The notes beneath the pieces were generated by a model. It was not told the origin of the DNA and made no database searches. It was given only the letters and a program-made list of their open reading frames with translations. Positions 1-7,662 of a stretch of 64,000 nt of DNA are shown one piece after another. Positions within the stretch are counted from its first letter, which is position 1. Every line of letters begins with the position of its first letter. This stretch comes from Cupriavidus taiwanensis. Lineage in GTDB: Bacteria; Pseudomonadota; Gammaproteobacteria; Burkholderiales; Burkholderiaceae. The stretch spans positions 2,371,301 through 2,435,300 of the forward strand of contig NZ_LT984804.1 in assembly GCF_900250115.1 (NCBI RefSeq), given 5' to 3'. The position numbers and the translations under genes are program-made.

Positions 1-163
1 TCGAGCCCAGCACGAACGTCATCAGGCCAAGATCCATCGAATCGAAAAACCACGCCGTGGCGATGATGCCGAACAGCGAGCGCTGGTAGCCGGTCATCGG
101 CAATCGTTCCAGCCGTGCCGCGATACCCGCCTCCAGCTTGAGGGCGCCTGCAGACATATCCAT
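1..163 (-). CDS. MFS transporter, N-terminal fragment (cut by window edge)
   Basis: Only the first 54 residues are inside the window. They show a short cytoplasmic N-terminus followed by the start of a hydrophobic helix with an F-D-S-M-D-L-G-L-M pattern, which is how helix 1 of sugar-porter and aromatic-acid (AAHS-like) major facilitator proteins usually begins. The ATG is preceded by a clear AGGAGA ribosome site. The gene lies downstream of the iron alcohol dehydrogenase on the same strand but has its own copy of a TAATATATTAGT motif upstream (211-222), so it is probably controlled with the hydrolase/dehydrogenase genes by the nearby GntR-type regulator. The substrate is not visible from this fragment; uptake of the compound catabolised by the cluster is an inference. 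Confidence 0.75.
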   Translation of the reverse strand, partial: MDMSAGALKLEAGIAARLERLPMTGYQRSLFGIIATAWFFDSMDLGLMTFVLGS

Positions 164-210
164 GGTTGTCTCCTGTGTCAATGAGACGCGCTCTGTGGTG
201 GCGCGCTTCG

Positions 211-222
211 TAATATATTAGT
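211..222. promoter_or_regulatory. Candidate GntR operator upstream of the MFS gene
   Basis: The 12-mer TAATATATTAGT contains the 10-bp palindrome TAATATATTA. It lies 48 bp upstream of the transporter start codon. The same 12 bases occur once more, upstream of the alpha/beta hydrolase (2367-2378), next to the gene for a GntR/FCD regulator. FCD-type GntR proteins commonly bind short AT-rich palindromes. Binding itself is inferred. Confidence 0.5.
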
Positions 223-311
223 TGCACATTGCGGATGTGCAAGTAATGGTTTACCGCCAGACAGCCTCCGGCCAGGGAAACGTCAAGTCGGGAATGCGCC
301 CTGTCGGCGCC

Positions 312-1586
312 CTATGCCACCCGGCGCGGTTGCGCAAGGGCGTGCGCGGCCCCGGACAGCGTGCCGGCCCACGCCTTGCGTACCATGGCGCCGTATCGCG
401 CGGCAACGTCGGGCACAGGAAACGCCTTGGCCAGGCGTGTGACCGCCAGGGCGTCGCGCACCAGCGCATCGACGTCGCCCGGTCCGATGCCGCAAGCCTG
501 GAGCGTGGTCGGCAGGCCGACGGCCGCGACCAGTTCGCGCACCACGACCGGCACGCGTGCCACGGCGATACCGGCATCGCCGTCGGAGATGTCCAGCAGG
601 CGCGCAATGGCCAGCAATTCCTCGCGGCGCACGTCGGCCAGCGCATCGAGCACATACGGCAGCATCACCGCGTTGGTGGTCCCGTGCGACAGGTGCGTCT
701 GGCCCGCGACGGCGTAGGCAATGCCATGCACGGCATTGAGTCCCGCGCTGCCGTATGACAGCGCCGCATAGACGCTGGCGTAGCTCATGCCGATACGCGC
801 TTCGCTGTCGCTTCCGTCCTGGTAAGTGCGCAACAGGTAGCGGCCGCACAGGCGGATCGATTCGTGCGCAAACAGCATCGTCAGCGCGTTGCGGCCGCTG
901 TAGCCCGGGTCCGCTTCGCCGCCGCGGTCAAAGCTGGCGGAATCGATTGTCAGGTAGGACTCGATGGCATGGGTCAGCGCATCGATGCCGGCATCCGCAG
1001 TGACCCGCGGCGGACAGGTGTAGGTGAATTCGGGATCGACCAGCGCCACGGCCGGGCGCAAGCGGTTGTCCATGACTGCCACCTTGGTGGCGTTGTCCGG
1101 ATCGACCAGGATGGCACCGGGTGTTGCTTCCGAGCCCGTGCCGGCCGTGGTGGGCATGGCGACCAGCGGCAGGATCGGCGTGCCGGGGTCGATGCTGCCA
1201 AGGAACGCGCGCACCGGCTTGCCACCGGGCAGGGTCAGGCACAGCGCCTTGGCCAGGTCGATATTGCTGCCGCCGCCCAGCGCAATCACATGGTCGACCG
1301 GCATGCCGTCCAGGCGTTCGCGCACCGCCGCCGTGGCTGCGTCGCACAGCGTGGTAGTGGGATCGGGCATGCCGCCGTCACAGACCAGCAGCTCCACGTC
1401 GTGCGCGCGGGCGCCGGCGACGAGTTCATCCACCCACGGCGTGGCACCCGTGAAGAACGTGTCCGTCACCAGCAGGCCGCGGCGATAACCGAGCCGGCGC
1501 AGCAGCGCGGGCAATTGCTTGCGGCAACCAGCGCCCATGACCAGCCGCGACGGCGCGCAGAAATATACGAGGTCTTCCACTCTCAT
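312..1586 (-). CDS. Iron-containing alcohol dehydrogenase
   Basis: This 424-residue protein belongs to the group III (iron-dependent) alcohol dehydrogenase / maleylacetate reductase superfamily. The nucleotide-binding GGGS sits at 104-107 within an LGGGSNIDLAKA stretch. The metal-site segment DALTHAIE has Asp202 and His206, and a later His-rich stretch (AVHGIAY...HLSHG) supplies further ligands, so metal-dependent activity is expected. It probably oxidises an alcohol or reduces an aldehyde or ketone of a catabolic intermediate in the cytoplasm. The ATG follows an AGGAGA site. It lies 36 bp downstream of the hydrolase on the same strand and is probably co-transcribed with it. It differs clearly from the second Fe-ADH at 4190, so the two are not a recent duplication. 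The substrate is unknown. Confidence 0.85.
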   Translation of the reverse strand: MRVEDLVYFCAPSRLVMGAGCRKQLPALLRRLGYRRGLLVTDTFFTGATPWVDELVAGARAHDVELLVCDGGMPDPTTTLCDAATAAVRERLDGMPVDHVIALGGGSNIDLAKALCLTLPGGKPVRAFLGSIDPGTPILPLVAMPTTAGTGSEATPGAILVDPDNATKVAVMDNRLRPAVALVDPEFTYTCPPRVTADAGIDALTHAIESYLTIDSASFDRGGEADPGYSGRNALTMLFAHESIRLCGRYLLRTYQDGSDSEARIGMSYASVYAALSYGSAGLNAVHGIAYAVAGQTHLSHGTTNAVMLPYVLDALADVRREELLAIARLLDISDGDAGIAVARVPVVVRELVAAVGLPTTLQACGIGPGDVDALVRDALAVTRLAKAFPVPDVAARYGAMVRKAWAGTLSGAAHALAQPRRVA

Positions 1587-1622
1587 GCTGTCTCCTGTGG
1601 GGTGATTTCGGCTTGTCGGGGG

Positions 1623-2348
1623 CTATGCCAGCTGCGCGGGCCAGCGCGCCCGCAGCTGACTGCCGATCTGCCGCATGCGTTGCGTCAGCACGCCATGGCC
1701 GGCGCCGTGCAGCACGAGCAGTTCGGCATCGGCAATGCCGTTGGCCAGCATCTCGCCGTGGGCCAGCGGGCAATCGTCGTCGTCGCTGCCGTGGATGACG
1801 AGCGTGCGGCAGCGCACCCGGCCCAGCGCGTCACGCTGGTCTGTGTGGCGGATCGACTCCCAGGTCCACGCCACCGTGCGATGGTCTGCTGCCTCGCGCA
1901 GTCCGAGCCGCCGCTCGCGCGTGGCAATGGCTTCGAGCAAGGTCTCGCCGGGCGCGGCCTCGAACCATCGCACCGCGTTCAGCCGCGGCGTGCCGGATAC
2001 CAGCAACAGCTCTGCTGGCATCGGCTGTGCCGGGTTCTTGTTCGCACCGTCAAGATAAGCCAGCGCCACGGAGACGCCCATGCTCCAGCCGGCCAGCACG
2101 AACGGACCGCGCACGTGGTTGCGGAGCGTGCGGCGCAGCACTTCGGCGCCGGCATCGAGCGAGCAAGCGTGTGCGTCGGCAGGCGGCATCGCCCTGCCGC
2201 GCCCGGGGAGATTGGGCAGGACGAAAGTGCAGCGATCGGCCAGTTGTTGCGCCAACGGCAGCCACGCGGCGCGCGTGCCCTGGATGCCATGCACGGCCAC
2301 CACCGTCACCGGGCCGTGCCCAGTGACCAGTACGTCATCATTGGTCAT
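1623..2348 (-). CDS. Alpha/beta-hydrolase fold protein
   Basis: This is a 241-residue cytoplasmic alpha/beta hydrolase. The N-terminal VAVHG strand-loop carries the oxyanion-hole HG. The nucleophile elbow is GWSMG with Ser89. A C-terminal HGSDDDD stretch and HGAGHG supply the likely Asp and His of the triad. The open frame extends further upstream, but the ATG at 2348 is preceded by a good GGGGAGGCGGC ribosome site and starts the conserved domain. It is first in a minus-strand set with the iron alcohol dehydrogenase and MFS transporter. A TAATATATTAGT motif 18 bp upstream of its start suggests control by the divergent GntR regulator. It could be an esterase, a C-C bond hydrolase or a lactonase; the sequence does not decide. 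Confidence 0.8.
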   Translation of the reverse strand: MTNDDVLVTGHGPVTVVAVHGIQGTRAAWLPLAQQLADRCTFVLPNLPGRGRAMPPADAHACSLDAGAEVLRRTLRNHVRGPFVLAGWSMGVSVALAYLDGANKNPAQPMPAELLLVSGTPRLNAVRWFEAAPGETLLEAIATRERRLGLREAADHRTVAWTWESIRHTDQRDALGRVRCRTLVIHGSDDDDCPLAHGEMLANGIADAELLVLHGAGHGVLTQRMRQIGSQLRARWPAQLA

Positions 2349-2366
2349 GCCGCCTCCCCACACATC

Positions 2367-2378
2367 TAATATATTAGT
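2367..2378. promoter_or_regulatory. Candidate GntR operator between hydrolase and regulator genes
   Basis: This second copy of TAATATATTAGT lies in the divergent region between the hydrolase (minus) and the GntR gene (plus). It sits only 18 bp upstream of the hydrolase start codon, a position where a bound repressor would block transcription or initiation. It is identical to the copy at 211-222. Confidence 0.55.
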
Positions 2379-2485
2379 AGGATAGTAGCAGAATGCACCG
2401 CCTGCGCAAGCCTCGGATGTGCTGTGCATAGAAGCTACGTATGGCTCATATACAATGGGCTTTCCGTGCCCACAGACCCCTGGCC

Positions 2486-3199
2486 ATGAATGCAAGAACC
2501 GCCACCCGCCCGCGCGCCGCGGCCTCACCAGAGCCTGAAGAGGCCGTCAGCCAGCGCGGCAAGCTGACCGACCTGGCCTACGAGCAGATCGAGGAAGCCA
2601 TCGTGACGCTGCAGCTGGCGCCAGGCAGCTCGGTGTCCGAGCTGCAGCTGAGCGACATGACCGGCATCGGTCGTACCCCGATCCGGGAAGCGATCCAGCG
2701 GCTGGCGCGCGAGCACCTGATCATGGTGCTGCCACAGCGCGGCCTGCTGATCGCGCCGATCGACGTCGGCAAGCAGCTGCGCCTGCTCGAGACCCGCCGC
2801 GAGGTCGAACGCCTGATCTGCCGCAGCGCCGCCCGGCGCGCCACGCCCGAGCAGCGCGATCATTTCAAGCGGCTGGCCAGGGAATTCGAACAGTCCTCAC
2901 GCAACGGCGACGATGTCGCCTTCGTCCGCGCCGATCGCGAATTCAACGAACTCTGCCTGGTGGCGGCGCGCAATGAATTCGCCGATGGCGCCATGCGGCT
3001 GATGCACGGCCTGTCGCGCCGGTTCTGGTACCTGCACTACAAGGAAGCTGCCGACCTGCCCACCATGTCGAAGCTGCACGCCGCCGTGGCCTCGGCCATT
3101 GCGCGCGGCGAAGTCGACGGCGCCGGCGCTGCGCTCGACGCGCTGCTGGACAATATCGAGGAGTTCACGCGAGCGACAGTGCTGGGGGACTATCGCTAG
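2486..3199 (+). CDS. GntR-family transcriptional regulator (FadR/FCD type)
   Basis: The protein has an N-terminal winged helix-turn-helix (YEQIEEAIVTLQLAPG followed by TGIGRTPIREAIQRL, the typical GntR recognition helix) and an all-helical C-terminal FCD-type effector domain with conserved Arg, Asp and His residues (for example DREFNELCLV). FCD regulators usually repress a neighbouring catabolic operon and release DNA when they bind an organic-acid ligand. The frame could also start at 2441, but that ATG overlaps a TATACA-like -10 element, so 2486 was chosen; neither start has a strong ribosome site. The gene is divergent from the hydrolase operon, and two identical AT-rich palindromes flank that operon. 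It is likely a local regulator. Confidence 0.85.
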   Translation: MNARTATRPRAAASPEPEEAVSQRGKLTDLAYEQIEEAIVTLQLAPGSSVSELQLSDMTGIGRTPIREAIQRLAREHLIMVLPQRGLLIAPIDVGKQLRLLETRREVERLICRSAARRATPEQRDHFKRLAREFEQSSRNGDDVAFVRADREFNELCLVAARNEFADGAMRLMHGLSRRFWYLHYKEAADLPTMSKLHAAVASAIARGEVDGAGAALDALLDNIEEFTRATVLGDYR

Positions 3200-3249
3200 T
3201 CCGCAGGGTGGGAACGCCATTGGCGCCCATCCGCCTGGCAGTCCGCGCA

Positions 3250-3939
3250 TCAGCTCATCACAAACGAGACAAAGTCCTCCAGTTCCAGCCGGTGGAGCTC
3301 CATGTTGTTCTCCGGAATACTGTTGTCCGCGTAGCCGAGCGACATGCCGGCCACGATCATTTCTTCACCGGGGATGCCAAGGCCCTCACGAAGCACCGCC
3401 GATTGCAGCGACCAGATCTGCTGCGGACAGGTATCCAGCCCGCGCGCACGCGCGGCCAGCATGATGTTCTGCAAGAAGCAGCCATAGCAGAGGAAGCTCG
3501 CCCATTCCAGGCGCTTGTCCATGGTGAAGATCAGCCCCACGGGCGCATCAAAGAACCGGAACTGCCGTTCGACGTCGCGGCGGCGCCCCACGATATCGCT
3601 CCTTGGCACGCCCTGCGCATCGCCCAGCATCCCGCGAAACGCATTAAAACGCGAAGCGAACGGCGCCGGCAGCTCCTTGGGAAAGAACGGATATTCGGGA
3701 GCGAGTCCCGTGGGCGCGGCGCGGTACGCTTCAACCGCGGCTTCCGCGATCTTGTCGCGCGCCTTGCCGGTCAGCACATAGCACCGCCAGGGCTGGGTAT
3801 TGCTGGAACTCGGCGCGTATTTCGCAACGGACAGGATGTCCTTGACAGTCTCGGTCGACACCGGGCGGTCAAGGAAACCGCGCTTGCTGTGGCGTCCGCG
3901 AATCAGCGCTTCCGTCAATTGAATTGCCTCCATCGTCAT
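3250..3939 (-). CDS. Nitroreductase-family flavoprotein
   Basis: This 229-residue protein matches the nitroreductase family. RGRHSKRGF near the N-terminus carries the FMN-phosphate-binding Arg and Ser residues, and APSSSNTQPWR is the diagnostic FMN-binding motif. The family uses FMN and NAD(P)H to reduce nitroaromatics, quinones or enones in the cytoplasm. A second ATG two codons in (3933) has better spacing to the GGAGGC site and may be the real start. The gene converges on the GntR gene and diverges from the maleylacetate-reductase-like operon. In this setting it may reduce a nitro or quinone group of the same substrate, but that is inference. Confidence 0.85.
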   Translation of the reverse strand: MTMEAIQLTEALIRGRHSKRGFLDRPVSTETVKDILSVAKYAPSSSNTQPWRCYVLTGKARDKIAEAAVEAYRAAPTGLAPEYPFFPKELPAPFASRFNAFRGMLGDAQGVPRSDIVGRRRDVERQFRFFDAPVGLIFTMDKRLEWASFLCYGCFLQNIMLAARARGLDTCPQQIWSLQSAVLREGLGIPGEEMIVAGMSLGYADNSIPENNMELHRLELEDFVSFVMS

Positions 3940-4189
3940 GCCTCCGATCTAGTAGTGGGGTCGCTGGGATGGAAAAAATCATAGACATCTCTTCGGCCTT
4001 GTGAAGATAGCAAGCCTGGAAAGCTCCGTCCGGAAACTGCGAACGACCAGCACCCATCCGCCCAGGCCAGCGTCCAGATTCCGGGACGCTGCGTTCCGCG
4101 ATTCCGCGCGCACGCGCACAGCCGATTCGCCTATCTTCCCACTCAGGTCGGAACCCCGATCCCATACGAACACATGGTGGAGATGTGGA

Positions 4190-5308
4190 ATGAATCAGTT
4201 GAAATGCCTGCCGCAGGAAGAGATTGTCTGGGGACTCGACGTGCTGCAAAACGTCGCAGCCTCGATGGGAAACTACGGCATCCGCCGCCCGATCACGTTC
4301 ACCGTCGAGTTCCTCGACGCCTTGAACCGCGAGCACCTGCAGCCGGCCATTGGCGACAGCGTGGGTACTTTCACCGCCCTGCCGGCGCATGTTCCCGATG
4401 TTGCCGTCCATGAGGGGCTGCGCGCGTGCATCGGGGCCCATGCGGAATCGATCATCGCCCTTGGCGGCGGCTCCGTGCTCGACGCCGCCAAGGCAGTCTC
4501 GCACCGCCACTTCCAGCAGACCGGCCGCTATCTGCCGATTGCGGCGATTCCGACGACGCTGTCGGGTTCGGAGTTCTCCCACTATTTCGGCGTGACCGAG
4601 ACAGATGGTCGACGCAAGTTCAAGCGCAGCCATGCCGTTCGCGAAACCACGCCGAGGCTGGTGGTGCTCGACCCGCGGATGATTGTCGACACTCCACGCA
4701 TGTTGCTGCTGAGTTCGGCCATCAAGGGCATCGACCATGCCGTGGAAGGCATGCGCCGGGTGGACGTTGACCATCCCCATGCCATCCTGGCCGCCCGGGG
4801 CGTGGAGCGCTTCCTGGCCGTACTGGAGCAGTGGCCGCGCAAGCTGGAAACGCGCGAAGCCATGGCGGGCGGCCTGGTCTCGACCGACGACCTGCTGCAG
4901 CTTCAACTGGCCGCGTGGCAGTGCTATTTCTACCCCGCATCGGTCATTTACGGGCTGAGCCATCGCATCGGACACATCCTCGGTGGCACCTTCGGCGTCC
5001 CTCACAGCCTGACATCATGCATATCGCTGGCGCCCGTCATCCGTGCCTGTGCCGGCGCCTATGGCGGCAAGCTCGATATCTTCTCCACGGACTGCGGCCG
5101 CCGCACGCCGGCTGCCTTCCTCGCGGACCGCATCGAAGCCGCCGTGGACGCATTGCAACTGCCGAGCCGCCTCCGCGACCTCGATTTCGATCGGGCCAGG
5201 CTTCCCGAGGTGGCGGCGCTGCTCAAGCAGAACTATCCGGCCGAGGTCGGCGACCTCGCCGACAATGCGGACACCGGGCTGGATGCGCTGCTGGAGAGCC
5301 TGTGGTGA
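4190..5308 (+). CDS. Maleylacetate-reductase-like iron alcohol dehydrogenase
   Basis: This 372-residue member of the Fe-ADH superfamily is closest in pattern to maleylacetate reductases. It has LGGGSVLDAAKA (GGGS at 92-95), PTTLSGSE around 121-128, GIDHAVE (His183), and GLSHRIGHILGGTFGVPH (His258, His262, His272), the last being typical of LinF/TftE/PcpE-type enzymes. The usual metal-ligand Asp four residues before His183 is Lys179; classical maleylacetate reductases also lack this Asp. Maleylacetate reductase reduces maleylacetate to 3-oxoadipate using NAD(P)H. The frame is open from 4001, but the ATG at 4190 begins the conserved region. Its stop overlaps the amidase start (TGATG), so it leads a four-gene operon. 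Confidence 0.75.
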   Translation: MNQLKCLPQEEIVWGLDVLQNVAASMGNYGIRRPITFTVEFLDALNREHLQPAIGDSVGTFTALPAHVPDVAVHEGLRACIGAHAESIIALGGGSVLDAAKAVSHRHFQQTGRYLPIAAIPTTLSGSEFSHYFGVTETDGRRKFKRSHAVRETTPRLVVLDPRMIVDTPRMLLLSSAIKGIDHAVEGMRRVDVDHPHAILAARGVERFLAVLEQWPRKLETREAMAGGLVSTDDLLQLQLAAWQCYFYPASVIYGLSHRIGHILGGTFGVPHSLTSCISLAPVIRACAGAYGGKLDIFSTDCGRRTPAAFLADRIEAAVDALQLPSRLRDLDFDRARLPEVAALLKQNYPAEVGDLADNADTGLDALLESLW

Positions 5309-6726
5309 TGAACCGCCAGCCCGCCGACAGCTTCCCGCACCCCGCTGGCCTGCGCGACGCCCTCGAGGCCCTGGCCAGCCGGCAGATCACCGCGAAAGGC
5401 CTGATCGAAGAGGCTATCCGCCGTGCGCAAGCCTGCAAGCAAGCGCTCAATGCGTTCGCCGCCATTGACGCGGAACGCGCCTTGCAGGCCGCGGCGGAAA
5501 GCGACCGCCGCTACGGCGAAGGCAGCCAGCGTCCGCTGGAGGGTCTGCCGATCACGATCAAGGACCTGATTGACACCCAGGGCATCGAAACAAGGTACGG
5601 ATCGGCGGCGTGCCGCGGCAATGTTCCGGCTGCCGATGCCGACATCGTGAAGGCATTGACGGCATGCGGCGCCATCGTCATTGGTAAGACCACCACCCAC
5701 GAATTTGCATGGGGCGTGACGACCGCCAGCCCAAGCTTCGGCGACACCCTGAATCCCCTCGACCATGCCCGCATTCCCGGCGGCTCCAGCGGTGGCGCCG
5801 CGGCGGCGATCGCGCATGGCGCGGTCCTGGCGGGCGCAGGCACCGACACCGGCGGCTCGGTCAGGATTCCGGCCGCGCTCTGTGGTGTCGTGGGCTTCAA
5901 GCCGACGCTGGGCATGCTTTCCACGCGCGGCGTGTTTCCCCTGGCGCCCACCTGCGACCATGTCGGCCTGCTGGGGGCACGGGTCGATGACGTGCGGATG
6001 CTCGCCGATGCAGTCGGCGTAGCGGCGCCTCCAGTGGATGCCAGGCCTCGCGCCCGGCTTGGCATTGTCAGGCACATCGCGCCGGTGCCGCGGAGCGAGG
6101 AAGTTGCGAGTGCTTTCGATGCGGCGGTGGAGCGAATGGCACAGCGCTATGCCTGCGAGGACCTGAGCGGGAGCCGGTCAGATGCCATGTTCGCCACCGT
6201 GTTCGATGCCTTCGCGGCCATCGTCCTTATCGAAGGCGGCATCGAGCATCTGCGCCGCCACGACTGGGAACGCATCGCCACGCAATACAACCCGGAGACA
6301 GTCGACCGGCTGCGGCGCGCGCAGGCCATGGACCTGCGCGCTTATGCGACGGCCCAGCAGGCGAGGCGGGACTTCACCGCCCGGCTGCATGGCGCGATGT
6401 CGACCCTCGACTTTCTCGTGCTGCCGACCTGCCCTTGCACCGCCCCACCCCGCGATGCTGGCACGGTCGACATCGGCGCCTGGACCGGCACCGTCCGCGA
6501 GGCCCTGATGACCTACACCGCCCCGTTCAACCTCGCGGGGTTTCCCGCCATCTCGATTCCCCTGCCGTCCCGCCACGGCGGCCTGCCGGCGGCATTGCAG
6601 ATTGTCGCCAGGCCCGGCGGCGACGGCGCGCTGCTGCAGGTCGCGCAGCAGGTGGAATCCATGCTGGCGCCTGCCTCGGTTGCCCAGGATTCGCCTGGCC
6701 ACACCACCACAAGGAGACCAGAATGA
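5308..6726 (+). CDS. Amidase-signature family hydrolase
   Basis: This 472-residue amidase-signature enzyme has the full Ser-cisSer-Lys triad at family spacing: Lys85 in LPITIKDL, Ser160 in GGSSGGAAAA, and Ser184 in GTDTGGSVRIPA, followed by CGVVGFKPT. It hydrolyses an amide or N-acyl bond in the cytoplasm. It is not GatA, because it is not near gatC/gatB and sits inside a catabolic operon. Its start overlaps the stop of the upstream dehydrogenase, and its stop overlaps the ATG of the TDO-like gene (ATGA), indicating translational coupling. Next to a TDO-like ring-cleaving enzyme, an attractive but unproven role is removal of an N-formyl or amide group from the cleavage product. Confidence 0.85.
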   Translation: MNRQPADSFPHPAGLRDALEALASRQITAKGLIEEAIRRAQACKQALNAFAAIDAERALQAAAESDRRYGEGSQRPLEGLPITIKDLIDTQGIETRYGSAACRGNVPAADADIVKALTACGAIVIGKTTTHEFAWGVTTASPSFGDTLNPLDHARIPGGSSGGAAAAIAHGAVLAGAGTDTGGSVRIPAALCGVVGFKPTLGMLSTRGVFPLAPTCDHVGLLGARVDDVRMLADAVGVAAPPVDARPRARLGIVRHIAPVPRSEEVASAFDAAVERMAQRYACEDLSGSRSDAMFATVFDAFAAIVLIEGGIEHLRRHDWERIATQYNPETVDRLRRAQAMDLRAYATAQQARRDFTARLHGAMSTLDFLVLPTCPCTAPPRDAGTVDIGAWTGTVREALMTYTAPFNLAGFPAISIPLPSRHGGLPAALQIVARPGGDGALLQVAQQVESMLAPASVAQDSPGHTTTRRPE

Positions 6727-7637
6727 ACGATACCGTCAAGTCCGCATCGCTGGCGCCGGCGGATGCGCCCGCCGGACGTACGCCATACAGCGACTGGTTG
6801 CAGACCGACCTGCTCCACTCGCTGCAGCACCCCGTCAGCGACCATCCCGGCGAGTACGCCTGGATCGTATCGGCGCAGGTGTCCGAGCTCTACTGGATGC
6901 TGATCATCCGCGAGATCCAGGCCGCGCAGGCGCAACTGCGCGCCGACGACCTGGCCGGGGCCTGCCGCACGCTGCGGCGTGTCGTTGCCCACCACGAGCC
7001 GCTCAATGCCACCTGGCGCTCCATCGCCTGGATGACGCCCGTCGACCTGCTGGCCATCCTGTCATGCGTTGGGCCCAGGTACGGCAAGGACACCGCGCTG
7101 CAGGGCTGGACGTTCCGCCAGATGGTGTACCTGCTCGGCATCAAGCAGGGCGAGCACCTGCAGCACTTCCTGCCGCAACCCCAGCGCTGGCAGCAGCTCA
7201 GCACGGCGCTGGCACAGCCAAGCCTGTACGACGACGTGCTTGCCCACCTAGCCCGCCAGGGCTTCGCCGTGCCGGTGACGGCACTCGAGCGGGACTTTAG
7301 CGTGCCCTACACGCCGGACCCGGCGGTAGAGAAGGTCTGGCGCGAGGTCTACGCCGTGCCGGACCGGCACCGCGAACTGCAGCAGCTTGGTGAAACGCTG
7401 GCCGATATCGCGGAGGGATTCTGCGCATGGAAGCACCTGCACCTGATGGCAACGCGCCGCACCTTCGGCGCCCGGCCGGCGTACTTCGGCACCGAAGGCA
7501 TTGCCTGGCTGCTGCCCACCATGAACGAGATCCCGTTCCCCGAACTGTGGTCTGCGCGTGGCCTCATCGGCGATGCGCCCGCGGTGTGTCCGCACGGCAG
7601 CAGGCAGCAACACGCCCCGGAAAATGGGACAACGTAA
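6723..7637 (+). CDS. Tryptophan-2,3-dioxygenase-like haem protein
   Basis: This 304-residue protein aligns by motif with tryptophan 2,3-dioxygenase (TDO). The N-terminal IVSAQVSELYW matches the TDO stretch IVxHQxSELW. MTPVDLLAILSCVGP...WTFRQMVYLLG (Arg132) matches the substrate-carboxylate segment. AWKHLHL (His240, the expected proximal haem ligand) and a glycine-rich FGTEG (Thr257) match the C-terminal haem and substrate loop. The distal His of TDO (His55 in Xanthomonas) is replaced by Ala51, so the substrate or chemistry probably differs from tryptophan cleavage. Haem-dependent oxygenation of an aromatic amine or indole-like compound is inferred. An AGGAGA site precedes it, it overlaps the amidase by 4 bp, and it is 25 bp from the GST gene. 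Confidence 0.75.
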   Translation: MNDTVKSASLAPADAPAGRTPYSDWLQTDLLHSLQHPVSDHPGEYAWIVSAQVSELYWMLIIREIQAAQAQLRADDLAGACRTLRRVVAHHEPLNATWRSIAWMTPVDLLAILSCVGPRYGKDTALQGWTFRQMVYLLGIKQGEHLQHFLPQPQRWQQLSTALAQPSLYDDVLAHLARQGFAVPVTALERDFSVPYTPDPAVEKVWREVYAVPDRHRELQQLGETLADIAEGFCAWKHLHLMATRRTFGARPAYFGTEGIAWLLPTMNEIPFPELWSARGLIGDAPAVCPHGSRQQHAPENGTT

Positions 7638-7662
7638 CTGACCATCGAACAGGAGGAAACCC

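Noticed and set aside
864..2369. A 501-codon plus-strand frame opposite the hydrolase and iron dehydrogenase
   Set aside because: Composition is typical of an antisense frame, and both genes on the other strand have complete catalytic motifs and ribosome sites.
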